Source of the DNA: Ischnura elegans
Lineage: Eukaryota; Arthropoda; Insecta; Odonata; Coenagrionidae
DNA: 64,000 bases
NCBI RefSeq assembly: GCF_921293095.1
Contig: NC_060251.1
Span: 100,550,566 to 100,614,565, forward strand
Direction of reading: 5' to 3'
Numbering within the stretch: the first letter of the stretch is position 1; each line of letters opens with the position of its first letter. The notes beneath the pieces are model-generated. The model saw only the letters and a list, made by a program, of their open reading frames with translations. It was not told the DNA's origin and ran no database searches. Shown in pieces: positions 34,500 to 47,124 of this stretch. Position numbers and translations under genes: made by a program.

Positions 34500-34613
34500 A
34501 TAAATACACCAAAGGATGAAGTTCGCCATGAAAAAATATTTGACTTAGCCGGGATTCGAACCCGGATCTCCCGATTGCCGGTCAAGCAAGTTAACCAGTT
34601 CCACCCCCAAGCC
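34500..34613 (-). mobile_element. tRNA-derived SINE, second family
   Basis: The minus strand from 34613 to 34542 reads as a 72-nt tRNA-like head. A 7-bp acceptor stem (GGCTTGG/CTAAGTC, two G-U pairs), a T arm CCGGGTTCGAATCCCGG with a perfect B box, and an anticodon stem TTGC/GCAA around loop TTGACCG are visible. The D arm is short, so a working tRNA is unlikely. The body continues CATGGCGAACTTCATCC. A related stretch, TTTGGCGAACTTCATCCGTT, lies in opposite orientation at 34733-34790. Confidence 0.65.
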
Positions 34614-34879
34614 ATTTTCTCAGAGCGAACTTCGGGATGGTTTTACCGGACAAGATGTTGACGTCACAAGTCAACACTGTGGCACATGTGGCGAGGGTGT
34701 GCTTACTAAGCCACTGTCGGGGTGAAAAGGGTTTTTGGCGAACTTCATCCGTTGGTATACTTCAACATGATAATTTTTCATGACTGGTCCGCGACGACGA
34801 ATTTCAAAGCACTGCAGGAACAAGTGACTTTGCACGCAGTCACGCGCACGAAAGAAAAAGTCGGTGGAGAGTCTGATCT

Positions 34880-35225
34880 TGAGTTTAGCTCTTTATGGTG
34901 CGGAAACATGGATACTTAAGAAGGAGGACGAGAGAAGACTAGAGGCGTTCCAGATGTAGGTGTGGCGAAAAATGGAGAAGGTGAAGTGGACGGAGAGGAG
35001 GAGGAACGACGAAGTGCTGGACATGGTGGGTGAGGAGAGGCAACTTTTAGATGAGATACGGAAGAGACAGAAAGTATTGGAGAGAGTACTTAGTGAGGAA
35101 GGGATGTTGAAAACAGTGTTAGAGGATAGAATGTTTGGTAAACGAGCGAGAGGAAGGAAAAGAATAGGATTTTTAGATAGAATGAAGAGGAGTATGCCTC
35201 ATTGTGAATTTTTAAGGGAAGTGCT
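34880..35225 (+). pseudogene. LINE family B, 3' fragment (copy 1)
   Basis: Frame reads LALYGAETWILKKEDERRLE, AFQ, then WRKMEKVKWTERRRNDEVLD, EERQLLDEIRKRQK, EGMLKTVLEDRMFGKRARGR and KRIGFLDRMKRSM. This is the same module as the family A tail (WIDRVSNEEVL..LLKT..GLMKTIVEG..GKGRPR) with clearly different sequence, so it is a sister family. One TAG interrupts at about 34957. It ends ~50 bp before the left end of the Tc1/mariner-type element. Confidence 0.75.
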
Positions 35226-35277
35226 TGAAGGAAGGGGAGGCTCCCAGAATACTTCTCAGGTACTCCATGGAAACGTA

Positions 35278-37805
35278 CAGTCACTTTCAAAAGTCGGTCC
35301 CCACGGCGAGCGCCAGCAACTACGTTTTTCGATGACCTCGAACTTCGGGTATTCCCTACGCCTTCTGTGCCTTGAAAGGGCCTGTTTGACTTACTGTCAC
35401 CGTTCGCGAAAGCCTTACCGATGTATTTTTCTCTATTCCAAAATTCTTCGCGACTTCCCCGACTCTCAGTGCCAGAACACAAAGCGAAGCATACGTTGTC
35501 AGTGACGCGCCCTGATAGTATTCCGAGATAGATGGTCTGAGTAGTCTGGCTTGCTCTAAAAAATACCGAAACGTTTCTGCGTCGCAACGCACATACATGG
35601 AAAAAACGAAAATCGGAATTTAAGTCTGATTGTGAAAGAGTATTCTAAAGGTTGTCTACAAAATAACCTTCTAGATTATGCCTTTAACACATTATTACCA
35701 AATTCTATCAATGAACATTGCTCTATTTTTAAGTATTTTAGACACTCTGATAGGCGCATTCATTATTCCTAAGCATTTTCTTGGGACACATATTATTCTA
35801 CAGTTTTATACGCGTCTCATCGCACGATAAATCAAAAATACTAATGTGTACTTTATTATCATGTTTACTTCGGTATGATATTCATTCCAGTCGTTACTAA
35901 AATTTCCATAAGCAAATATTTGAGCAATGCTTAATATATTCCAGGTATCAGTAAGTACTTAATTTACATCTTCATGATAATCGAAAGTTCGAATGTCTAA
36001 ATAGTTATCAGAAAATATATTTTCGATATTTATAAAACCATTGAAAGCATTAATTACATGATTTTTGCCCATTGATTACCATTTTACGGTACATTTAGTT
36101 TATCTTCTATCTTTGCCCCTTTCATTGAGAGGTCAAACGTAAGACTTTTTCCTTCGTTTCATTTTTTTCTGCTATAATCAGTCATAATTGGACCCTGGTG
36201 ATATCATGCATGTCAATGCCCTCCACATTATTATATATGTGATTTTACAGCAAAAATAGAACTTAAACTTGCGTAATGAACGCCATGAGTCAGGCTTACG
36301 GGTTAACAGATACCGATCACATTTCCACTAGCACAAAACTACGAATTCATAATATTCATTCGATAAAAATACATCGTGTTGGGTAGCAGATGACTATTTC
36401 TGCGCAATTAATACAAAGTATATTTATTATCTACCAAGTATACAGGCTGAGGGGTGGCACTTTGCGGTGGGGAAACTTAGACGCTGACGAAAGAGGGAGC
36501 AGTAAAGAATGAAAGCATTCGAGATGTGAGTATGAAAAAGGATGGAGAAGGTGAGATGGACGTAGAGGAAAACAAATGAAGAAGAACTGTCCATAGTGGA
36601 GAGAATTGAGGTAAAGGGGAAGGATGAAAGTAAGGATATCGATAGAATGAAAAGGCCTTATGTGAATGGGGGTTACCGTTAATTAGAGTGGTAAGTTCAA
36701 GTCGGGAGGGGCGCTGGCAAGATGATTCATAAAATCTTCCATGTTATCCAACAATACCAGGCTACCTTTAATAATAATTTAATAATAATCAAATATACTA
36801 CCTTTTTCATTTCATAAGAGCAGGTAAATTATGTTTTTCCATGACCGCCATAAATGGTTGGCTCACAATCATAATGTCACGCTGATGTTGCTCGCGCTAA
36901 TTTTATTAAAAAACACTGAACAGTACTTTTGAACGAGTATTCCCGAGATTGAAAAGGACAACACTTCCTACAACGCACTGTGGTCTACATGCCTGCCATT
37001 TTACTCAATGCGAATAAATATCTCGCTACTTCTTTCAGTGAAAAATTATACTTCACTTATATAATGAAATGCAAGCCAATCCGATTGCTCATCTGAAAAA
37101 TATACTCAATGCAAAAATTATCTTCTCTCATAAAACTATTGCCTAACCGGTAGTTTTTGCTAGTTAAGAAATTAAAATACTTCTTCTTATTTTCTATTTA
37201 CGAGATGAGATTAAGTTGCGGTATTCAAAATGAAGGCACCACTTGTATTCCTAATAATCTAAAACATGGGGAGTAACTGCTATTTCACTTGTAAACATTG
37301 AAAATCCTTCGACACGAGTGAACGCGAGCATGGATGATGGTAACCGTGACAAACGACAATATTATAATCGGTGCATATATTTACCTATTATTTTTCACAA
37401 GACGATGTGGAGAAAAAAATATTGGTATTATGCTGGAATGCTCCGAAAATTTTATTTGCGCTATGTGTGCTGTATAAATTTACCAAACGACTCATACGTT
37501 CTTCTATCTTCCTCGCGCGATGGGTTACTCGCCAGAAAAATCCAAAAATTCTTCTCCGCGCTCTTCGATGGTGGAATGGTTTGGCTCTTGAGGGGAGGGG
37601 GTTCACGGGGCTTTCCTTCCTCTGAAATCGTGCTTGGGGCTCTTGTAGAGGGTTAAAGTAGTCAAGTTGCACCAATTGCACAACCTAATCAAGTCAAATT
37701 GATACCCATTGGACAAGGAACGCGTAAGGAACATGGGAAGGTCGACTTCGGAGAATGACGGAGACGGCTGCGCCGGGTATGTGGACCGACTTTTGAAAGT
37801 GACTG
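35278..37805. mobile_element. Tc1/mariner/pogo-type DNA transposon, 23-bp inverted repeats
   Basis: The left end is CAGTCACTTTCAAAAGTCGG (then TCC); the right end is its exact complement over 23 bp. Both are flanked by TA (35276-35277 and 37806-37807). The size is 2528 bp. No intact or clearly recognisable transposase is present. Minus-strand frames near the left end (for example 35356-35598, with VGEVAKNFGIEKNT) look vaguely helix-turn-helix-like but lie at the wrong end for an N-terminus. Part of the length is a LINE B insertion at 36440-36720. Confidence 0.8.
36440..36720 (+). pseudogene. LINE family B, decayed fragment (copy 2)
   Basis: TGGCACTTTGCGGTGGGGAA, ACGCTGACGAAAGAGGGAGC and AAGGATGGAGAAGGTGAGAT match copy 1 (GCTCTTTATGGTGCGGAAAC, then AATGGAGAAGGTGAAGTGG). 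It is heavily mutated and lies inside the 35.3-37.8 kb transposon. Confidence 0.55.
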
Positions 37806-37807
37806 TA

Positions 37808-39555
37808 CCTTAATAGCAATAGAATATAGTTGATGGTTTGAGGTGTTACTTAGTGGAATTTATTGATATTGAATGAAAATTAACCTTTTTCCAAATAAAT
37901 ACATAAATAAATTATATTTATGTGGAAAAACAAAGTTTAATTATTATTCAACAGCAGTATAATACTTTCATAATAATAATATTGGTCTCGAACCGAGCTC
38001 CTATAGAAGGATTTCCTCCCTAACTTTCCCCAGCTTATCTCGTTAGAGGCACAAAATCGTCACAGCTGTCCAATGCGTTATGCATGTGCGTTCAACGGCA
38101 AAAGTTTTAAGTGCCAATCTTCCCCATCTCATTATTTCCTTCCCTTTGGAGTGACCGTCCTCTGTTGAATTGTGCATGCGATCCGCCGCCCGTAATAGCC
38201 GACACAATAGCCTTTTCTTCTCCTCAAAAGGGGCATTTGGGCTTGAACTGCATGGCCCTTTCTTACGTCTCCTGCGGCAATAAATTACTTCCACTATTTC
38301 AGCGAGCTACACACGGTGGGTTTCTTGTGAAGTGGGTACAGAAACACTTTACGCCGGAGGAAGCTCGCGAATTTTCCTCCCTAACTACCCTCCCTGAATA
38401 AAGATGCAGTTTACCAGCACATGGTATGAATTGAGATTGATATGTTTTGGGTGATATTATAAACTGCTACTCTCTCCGGCAATAGAAGGAGAAAGTGCCG
38501 ATGTACTTGCAAACTTCAGGCTCACGAACTTTGATTTTCAATTTTATTTAACCTGAAATTATTCCTAACATCCGAAAGTATAATTTTGCACTGTTCTCCG
38601 TCTCCTCTTTAACAATTGCAAAAGTGAGAAAAGGTATCATAGGCGACGGCACTAATTGGATAATTTCGCACTGCTAGCATATTTTACAATTACATGTGCA
38701 TTACATTGCCACAAGTAGGTCGATTCTGGTAGAAATTGACAAAATCTCCAATCTACACTACCAAAAAAAGGGGAAAACTTTTTTAATTTCAACTAATATA
38801 ATTTTACTCATTAGTCATAAGTACTTCATGACCAAAATTGGCAAGTATACATAATAACTTTTTATATCTTAAATTTAATCAATAGGCTGAAATTATGCAG
38901 CACGTGAAAGTATGGATATTTATTCCTTCTTTCCGTCGCGGATAAACTCTACATGGTCTTGCCTAAACTCATCTTTCCTGATGAAAGCAGATTGTACCTA
39001 TACAGTTGACAATTCGTAAGGCCAGTGGAAACGAAATAAAATCAAATAAAATACATGCATCCCTCCCTCATTTAGGGGCGGATTCAGCATCACATTTGGG
39101 GGAGGGGTGTCATGAGCTGGGTTTGGAGAACATGAAACAGCCGTTCTCCCGTGTAAAATTTTGAAAATACCCATGCCTAAAGCATTTTGGAGCCCAATTT
39201 CATTTTTATGCTTAAAAAAGACGAAATCTAACAATTTTAGGCGTTTATGGATACAAAAACATTAAAACTAATACAAATAGAATTTTTTTATAAAATCTAG
39301 AGAGGAGGTCATGTCGCGCTATAACCTCTCTTAAAGCCGCCCTTTGGACACTCACTCAAGAGTCCAAATATTTAGCAGCTACATCTGACGGTGGACTTGA
39401 AAGGGAATCCCCCTGCTGACGTCCTCAATTATTATTTCTTGTGAGCCACACTAAGGCAAGTTAACCATCGTGAGCACTCCCGCATCATACGATGCACTTA
39501 CTCACTCGTAATCGGCGATTACTTTACTGATTCAACTGATTTATCTTGGCCTATA
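37808..39555. other. No recognisable feature
   Basis: A GC-richer segment at 38040-38400 has frames on both strands (up to 96 codons), neither recognised. CGGATTCAGCATCACATTTG near 39073 is hAT-like in style, but no partner end was found. Confidence 0.35.
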
Positions 39556-39559
39556 GATA

Positions 39560-40205
39560 CGAGGGGGGACCCAAAAATGACCGGACACGATTTATTTAAA
39601 ATTATAAACTGATTTTTTTATAATAAAAACGCTAGCCACCTTCGAAGAACTCTCCATTTAAACTGATACATTGGTTAAAGCGTTTTTACACTGCGCGAAA
39701 CACCTTTGGTATTCTTTGTTTCCGATGCCTTACAGGACCGCCTTCGATTCCATTTTCACCTCCGTAATGTGATGAAAACATTTCCCTTTCCTCACCATTT
39801 TTATCCGGGGGGAACAAAAGGGAATCATAAGATGCGAGATCTAGTGACGAGGGTGGGTGAGAAAGCGGTGTCATGCAATTTTTTTCCGAAACTCAAGTCA
39901 TTTTGATCAGGAGTCAGCAACGGGGGATGAATATCGCCGCGAATCGTCTCATTCGCTTATCTTTAGCTTAAATTCGCTGCAATGAACTCAAAGAAAAACC
40001 AGCGATCTCGTAAACAATACGCCACTTATCCTGGTGCACAAGGACACGATTTTTTTCTGGAAGGCCGGCCCTGGCGTTGAATGTCTTCGATCGACATGTA
40101 GCCGCGTTTGAGTTCCGAGTACCACTCTTGCGCTTCAGTTTTTTTTAGACGTGTTCTTTATAAGCTGTAGACAAAAGATTAACCGTGTCCGACTAAAATT
40201 TTTAA
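39560..40205 (-). pseudogene. Internally deleted mariner (transposase on the minus strand)
   Basis: TA at 39558-39559 is followed by CGAGGGGGGACCCAAAAATG, a mariner-type end. A diverged partner (ACCGTGTCCGACTAAAA) is near 40187. Minus-strand coding pieces in order are RLKKTEAQEWYSELKRGYMS and IEDIQRQGRPS (HTH region), then, after a deletion, PLSHPPSSLDLASYDSLLFP (third catalytic motif region, HPPYSPDLAPxDFFLFP in the family) and RFNQCISLNGEFFEGG. Stops interrupt several points, for example TAA after VFRAV. The central catalytic part is gone, so it is non-functional. Confidence 0.7.
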
Positions 40206-40394
40206 GTAGAGAACAGCAGAAAAAGTAGAGAACAAATTTTCAACGCTGCACGCTTTTCTCGAACATCAGCCATTTAAAAAAATCGAAGAGATCAAAAAAC
40301 TCTTCGAATTTAAACTGGCAGAGGGGCTCACTGCGATCGTCAAAAGCCAAGCCTTTTCGCACACTGACTCATAAATCAAGGGGACTGCATAGAG

Positions 40395-40760
40395 GAGGCC
40401 CAATTCCATCCCATGAACGGCTGATTTCTGTTGCCAGCTCAGTCGCATTTTAATCGGCTTTCAAAAATGTCCGCGGCGCGGTGATGAGTGCAATGCGGTC
40501 CACTTTTTTTCCAATATTTTGCAGTATTTTTATTACAAATGCGAGGAATAGCATTGAAGAGTTATTAATTTGTTAAATCACATCACCAAGTGTATAAATT
40601 TTTGTTTATGTCCCTAATTATGTCTTATTTCCCCGTGAAACTCGGATCACTTTGTCCGTCGGCGACGCGAGTGGCGACTTCTGTGAACACATTTAAATGC
40701 GCAGTCTTTAACAACATATTTGGAGGCCGACTTGATGATCCTATTTTGTAATATTCGTGT
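40395..40760 (+). repeat. Dispersed repeat E, copy 3
   Basis: From CCAATTCCATCCCATGAACG through CACTTTGTCCGTCGGCGACG to TTTTGTAATATTCGTG it matches the 27-28 kb and 60.6-kb copies. It begins about 190 bp after the mariner. Confidence 0.75.
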
Positions 40761-40764
40761 CAGA

Positions 40765-41922
40765 AACGATGAAATAACACCCATCTAGCGGGAGAAGCCC
40801 AAAATATACGAGTTACGTGCGCAGCGATTTCCGTCTGGTTATTTATGGCCCACCCTCGTAACTACATGTCCCTGAGTACCATAATTTGCTTGTTTAGGTT
40901 CAGCCGCTCTTATATCCCAGCCTTCTTATGATGGGTACAAAATAAGACAACCCGTGTGTTGTTAAAGCAGTTCTAGTTGTGTACATCGCAAGTTAAATTG
41001 CAAATTTAGCCATTTCTACAACTCAATCATTCCACATTTTTACTGCAATTTTTGAGTCGCGAGCAAGGTCTCTTGAGCGGACAATCTTGCAATAATTAAT
41101 TGTAATTGTAACTTTAATTGATACCAGTTACTTTTACTCACCACTTTTACCATCACTGAAAACAACTCAATTTCGTGCGCATCATTAGCTTATTCCGAGT
41201 AATGACTGAGGTTTATTCGTTTCATTGCCCCTATGCTACGTAGGAATCCTCAGAAATTTCACCACCTCAGAGGTTTTCGTTGCATTTTACTTCCTTGTTC
41301 TCTCATTACACTCCCTACGCGTGCACTTATAAGACATTCCTTCTTCATTGTTTGCAATGGGGAGGAAATCTCCATATTTTCGACCCTGCTTTTCCTGTTT
41401 GTTTGTTTGTTTGTTTACTCACTTGACCTATTTTTCAAACCCCCCCTCAATTTGGTTCTCAGCGACCGAAAGATTATTTCTCTGAAATCATGGGTGTCTC
41501 AGTACAATTTTCTCATTCCCCTCTACTTTCCACTGCGTGTAATCTCTGGGACATCCTACCCATAAACATTTTTTAATGTTCTTTTTTTGCTATTTTGAAG
41601 ATGAAATATTATAATAAATTACCACTAAATTTTAGTATTTTGCATATTGTAATAATTGCCTGTGGTAGTTGTGTTTGTATATTAAGCTATATTATTTAAT
41701 TGCAGTTCTTCTACTGTTAACGTTCAAATAAGTACGCAAACGAATCAAGACTGGGCAGTTTTTCAAATACAGGTATTAATATACGAATTTGAAATACATT
41801 TGTCATTTGTATTTGGTATTTCAAAAACATGACCTGAATGCACCTTCTATTTTGCATTTCAAATACAGATTTTTGCTATTTTTCGATTCTAAAATAAGAA
41901 ACACATCGGTAAAATACTTTTG
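40765..41922. other. No gene; microsatellite and possible hAT end
   Basis: A TTTG microsatellite lies at about 41396-41416. ACTGGGCAGTTTTTCAAATACAG at about 41748, followed by alternating ATTTGTATTTG words, is in the style of a hAT end, but its other end was not found. Confidence 0.35.
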
Positions 41923-42904
41923 AATAGGGTGGTTTCCTATAATTTTTTAATTGCCTAAATCGAAAGATTATTACTCCTGGATTACGCATTTCACGCTTTT
42001 AGATTTTTAAATGACGATATCTATTTTTCGCGATTAAATGAAAAGTGAACATTTTCAAGCGCGCGAAAACGTGACGGCTAAGTATGAATGCAGGGAAAAG
42101 CCTGTGTGACGTCATTCTGGTTCAAGCTGTCGGCGTGTGAGGCGACCTTGGGGCGAGGCTTGAGCGCTGATACGACGCAGGCTGCTAGCAGTTAGCAGAG
42201 TACCCTGCTATCAGGTAGCGCTTGGCTTAAATAAGGATCATTAATACCCTATCAAACGAAGGAAACTTTCCGACCGTAGGAAATTTTAATGGGTGATTTT
42301 TAAACCCCTTAGCGCCACCGAAATTTGGTGGTACTAGCGAAAAGTGCCAACCTATATTGAAGAGTTTTGTAGCACTTAATGAAAAAACACAATGTGAAGT
42401 TGATATTTGAGATATTAATGTAATGTTTTTTCATTCTACTAAAAATGAATTATTTGCTCATTATAATATTCTATTCCACTGGATAAAGGATAAATGTAAT
42501 TATTACAACAATATTAGTTTGAAAATCCGGTCTACGCTCGAGCCGATATATCGGCTCGTGGCACTTTTCGTCAGTGGAGCAAAAGCCGATATATCGGTCC
42601 GTGGCACTAAGAGTGTTAAGAAATGTTCCCTTAGCTCTGTGCCACATGCATACATTGGTAATCTCAGACGATGTAAAACTCCTAACTACTCGTATAGAAT
42701 CTAGGTCTCTTTGCCGTCACGTAGAGTGGCATCACATGGGCGCCAATCTGGCCTTTTTCAAATGAGTTAAAAATTGACCATTAACATTCGTCTAAACTGG
42801 GATTCCTAAAACCAAATAATTTGTATATTATGAATACACTAATGGTGGGTAACGAATCGCAATCATTGCCTTTCGTTTTCTTTGATGAAGGAAACTATCC
42901 TATT
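41923..42904 (+). mobile_element. Family M element, copy 2, split by a piggyBac MITE
   Basis: AATAGGGTGGTTTCCT at the left and AGGAAACTATCCTATT at the right. It matches copies 1 and 3 throughout, except for the 312-bp insertion at 42304-42615. Without the insertion and its duplicated TTAA it would be 666 bp, the family length. Confidence 0.85.
42304..42615. mobile_element. piggyBac-type MITE nested in family M copy 2
   Basis: Flanked by TTAA on both sides (42300-42303 and 42616-42619). The ends are ACCCCTTAGCGCCAC and, inverted, CACTCTTAGTGCCAC. The same site in M copies 1 and 3 has a single TTAA (GATTATTAAGAGATG, GATTGTTAAGACATG), so the insertion and its duplication are proven by comparison. 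Two GCCGATATATCGG palindromes, each before CGTGGCAC, lie near the right end. Non-coding. Confidence 0.92.
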
Positions 42905-45900
42905 AGCTCTGATACCAATTCTGTAACATTATGCTTCAGAGATTACTTCGTTTTCGTAAGGATTGTTTTCTTCAAGTTTACAGCTATCCATAAGGTGCCA
43001 AAGCTTGTTATTTTTTTAAGATGCGTTTATTTTTTTTAAGTTTCCATGCCAATGTATTTTATGTTTTTCATTCAAAATAGTTTTGGAGCGGTACTCTATG
43101 TTTCAAATACTTCTCGACCTGTATTTTTCCCTTCCTTGACATGAATTTTTTAATGATTCCTAAAATGCTTTGCATTTAGCATTTCAATCGAGAAAAGTTT
43201 TTGAAATTATGAGTAATATTTTACTATTTTTGTTCAGAATTTTTGATTTTTCTATTTAGTTTGCGCAAAAAAGATATATTTTTCTTTGCTCTTAATGGGG
43301 ATAGCCCAGGACAATTAATAAATTATTCATTCATACTTCTCCTAAAATTTTGTAATGAACTCAATTTCAAGAGAGCAAAATATTCCACTGTAGTTTCCCA
43401 CAGCGCCGCCTCGAGCGAATGAGCAGAGGGAAATTTTGCATGACGGATAGAATTTGGGGTTGCAGCTGTAGCCTGCATTCCATATAGTCCATGGGCCAGC
43501 ATTCATTATTTTTTTACAGCGTCGTAACTCCAGCTACCGAATCATTTCCAACGTCAACAAGGCAGGTTAGCCAAAAAGAAGAAACCTTTGCTTTTGGGGT
43601 ATTTTGTAGGTAATAACATATTTGCCATCACAATGCATTGAAGTCACTTATACAACTGATGCAACATCATTCATCCATGGAATTTTTAGTGATTTTTTAA
43701 CCACTCCCGATTGTCGGATCGGCTAAAATTTTTGCATACTTAACTTTACATACAATATTATTATTTAGTGATTTTTTTACTCTAATTATAAAAATTACGT
43801 TTTTTTACATATTTTCACTTTATTTTTATTTCTCTAATAATGTAAACGGCTGGTGTCCTGACACCCCCCGCTACACGCCTATTGCGTCGACTTGTGGATT
43901 AGTAAACATTACAGTGTTGGTAAAAGTACTGAGAGAAAGTAACTGGGCTCAATAGATACTTTGTAAAAAAGAAATGAATTACAAGTACCTAGTTGTTACT
44001 GATTTTTAAAAAGTGATCAGTAAAATTACTGTTACGACAATTGCTTCCTGTAAGATTATACACTGTAGAGACCAGCTGGTAGCATTCGAATATTGCTGTA
44101 AATATTCGGAATAATTAAGTCATAAAAATTCCATATTTTGCTTTTTTTCGCTTGCATTACATATAATTGCAACTGCTGTAAAAACACAAGATGTGTCAAA
44201 TTTTGTACCCATCATAATTAGTCTACAGCATAAAAAGTGGCAGGACCTAAATGAGCAAAATATGGTACTCGTACGAATGTTTTTTCATTCCCAAACCACC
44301 GAATACAGCTCTCATAGGCCATTTTATATCGGGGTATTCAAAAAATTGAACAATTGCACGTAACGATAATTTTCTGTAGGTCAAGGGTAATCAGTGAAAT
44401 CAGTATCGTCGATTACGAGCAAGTAAGAGCAAGCACAGCGAAATTAACTCTTCCTCTTACACCGCTAGGAGTTAATTACGAATAAAAATTACATTTCGTA
44501 AAAATATACATGCATTAATAACTTCAAAAGTAATGTTACAAGAAATCCGATTAATTTTAGTCGACTGCTCAACCAACACTGGTTGGTGTGTAATGTTGGG
44601 ATGTAAATGCACCCGGTTATTGGAGTGTGCAATACGTGCAGTCAGTATGTCGGAAAACAATAATGATGAGCAAATGGGAATGATTACTACCGTGATTGAG
44701 TGTGGGCAGACGGTGGGATGCAAACCACGGGAGAGGATTATGTAAATTCGCAGCGCAACTCTGCACGCCCTACTCATTTGAAATCGAACGCTGAGTAGGT
44801 ACACGCTCACCACACGTACCTACCTACCGAGAACTCCGACACGCTAAACGCTAGTCGCGCTAATGAAGGAATTACTGGGAAATCAACAACCCCGCTAACA
44901 ATCCTCGAACGAGAATTTATCACAATGGAGGAGGAAACGTATTATAATCGTTTGACACCTCAAATTTTATCGCAACAACAACGCAGTCACGAACCAAATT
45001 AGAGCGTTCAAATTGCACGCATCTGACGATTGAACAATGATGGAAATGGATCAGACCTATCAAAATGTTATCAGTCATCCATTCCTGAGAATCGCTGCGA
45101 TTGCAAGGTAATTACACGGAAAGAGTTTCATGGGGTAAATTTTGCGCTGATACCACGAAAGCTACAGTAACCGTTCGTATATTACCACATCAAAACAGGA
45201 GTAAAACAACTGTACGAATATAATTTTGCTCATGATCGGCTTAATGCATCCGAATTGTCGCCTATCCTTGAATTAGCATTTTTATTCAACGTATTCAAGT
45301 GAGGAGGATATTTTTTTAAATAAATCTAGTGGAAACTTAAAATTATTTAATTTTCTTTGGATTAACTGTAGATATTTTTTATGTTCTTAGACCACAATGA
45401 AATCAAATCAAATCGTAAAAAAAACACAAATATAGTTAAATAAATCTTTTTACAATTAAAGAAATGAATTTTTCTCGTAGAACTTGATCCATTCATAGAG
45501 TAAACGATTCCTGGTACAAAATAAAGTCAAAAAACTTAATACAACCAGAAGATGACAAAGGCGATAGAGCTTTTGCGATTTTTCCATCCCGATAGTACTG
45601 ACCCCAGTTATTTTAAAATCTAAAGAGAGATACTTAGGAAAAAATCCGAGAGTAAAATTAAAACAACTTGTTGTTAATTAAAAATTCCTGACGTTATATA
45701 CGAATGATCATCTGATAAAATAAAAACTATGATAATATTAAGCTTAAGTACTTTCCATTACCGTGACCACGTCAAGCAAAACGAATAGCTCAGGCCTTCT
45801 GAATTCTTACATTATCATCAAATTTTCGTAAAACAGCGGAGTTTTACCTTGAAATAAAAATACGTATTGCGTGTTGCGAGAGAATTAATAACTGGCTCCG

Positions 45901-46244
45901 CGCTATAAATCTCAAAAGAGTACTTTTTGCATGCATATTAGGGAGAGGGTTGTAATATAATGGCAGAATAGTAGATTAACATTCAAACTAGAACATAATG
46001 GCCAATAAATAGAAAAATGTAACTGACATCGCTTCCAGTTAGGTTATTCAAGTAGCGGGTTATTGATTACAAGTATCCATGCAAAGAAGTATCCATAAAA
46101 AGAAGATAACGAAGAAATTATTGAGGAAGGAATCGAGACTGGCAGTCCACGATTTTCGTTTCAAAATCTGTTATGAAAAAAGAATTCATGTTTCCTGAAT
46201 CACTATTTCCTGTACGAGTTATGTAACTTAAGACACAGTTAATA
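42905..46244. other. No recognisable gene; repeat H copy at 43845-43905
   Basis: AT-rich for the most part. Repeat H copy 2 (GGCTGGTGTCCTGACACCCC) lies at about 43850. A 70-codon plus-strand frame at 44533-44745 and a 113-codon minus-strand frame over the same bases have no recognisable motif. Confidence 0.4.
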
Positions 46245-46810
46245 CGAGGTGTTTTCGGAAAATAACGGGAATTTTTAAATTTCGTGGGATTGGAGAGTCC
46301 GATTGTCATTTTTTTTTCATTGTCTAACATATAAAATTCTCGTGTCACGGTTTTTTGTAGACAAACTCCTCCGAAACGGCAGGACCGATTCACTATGAAA
46401 TCTGGTGTGCACGTTCAGTAGGACTGAGAATATGTTGTAAACTACTTTCCATTCTTTTCCAGGGCTCATGAGGCCCTAGAATGGGCCCTGAGTCATTTCC
46501 ATAAGAAATACATGCAAAGTTGGTTTTTAATGACTGCAGACCTTTTTTCTTTTGCATTTTTAAATTAGTGACAATGGTCACATTAACTTGAGACATATGC
46601 CATTAACAAGAAAAAGAATTGCATATTCTTATTCTTGCAATCAAATTTCGTTTTCCACGTTATTTACCGTGAATTTAGAAAAAAAAACATCCAAAAAAGC
46701 TAAAATTTTAGCATTAATGGCTTACTGTCCCCTTGACGACCGTCAGTATTGTTGATGTAGTTTGACATCTCTTCTATCGATACAGATTGCGATGCCAGCG
46801 AAGCTGTAAA

Positions 46811-47074
46811 TTATCTAGCAGAGTTTTTTTTTAACTCATTGGATTTACGAGGCATGTCATCGCACCGTTTACAATTGAAGATTGGATCTCCAGTTATTTT
46901 TCTTTGTAATTTGAATCCACCACGGCCTAGAAATAATTCATATGGCAAAACAACGATTGCCGAGTCAGCTAGTGTTAGCATACATTCCTCTGAAGTATGA
47001 TCAAATTTTAAGCTGCATTCATTGTTTACCTTTTCAGTGGCAGCCATTAGGGCTAGACGTGTTTTTATCGCCAT
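46811..47074 (-). CDS. Unrecognised 87-aa frame inside the mariner
   Basis: Minus-strand frame starts MAIKTRLALMAATEKVNNEC and includes FDHTSEECMLTLADSAIVVL, FLGRGGFKLQRKITGDP and CKRCDDMPRKSNEL. It does not look like transposase. It sits in the extra segment between the left mariner end and the transposase start, in the opposite direction. It could be a captured piece of another gene or element, or chance. CxxC (CKRC) is the only motif-like feature. I do not recognise it. Confidence 0.25.
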   Translation of the reverse strand: MAIKTRLALMAATEKVNNECSLKFDHTSEECMLTLADSAIVVLPYELFLGRGGFKLQRKITGDPIFNCKRCDDMPRKSNELKKNSAR

Positions 47075-47124
47075 TTTCGGTGATTTTCGTTGGTTAAAAC
47101 AAATACATCAAATAATGATTGCAA

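Noticed and set aside
34542..34613. A functional tRNA gene
   Set aside because: The D arm is too short and the body continues into a SINE-like sequence.
35356..35598. Minus-strand frame with VGEVAKNFGIEKNT as a pogo/psq DNA-binding domain
   Set aside because: It lies at the end where a minus-strand transposase would finish, and the usual flanking helices are not visible.
41748..43200. A full hAT element with ATTTGTATTTG-type ends around family M copy 2
   Set aside because: Only one hAT-like end can be seen; no 8-bp duplication and no second terminus.
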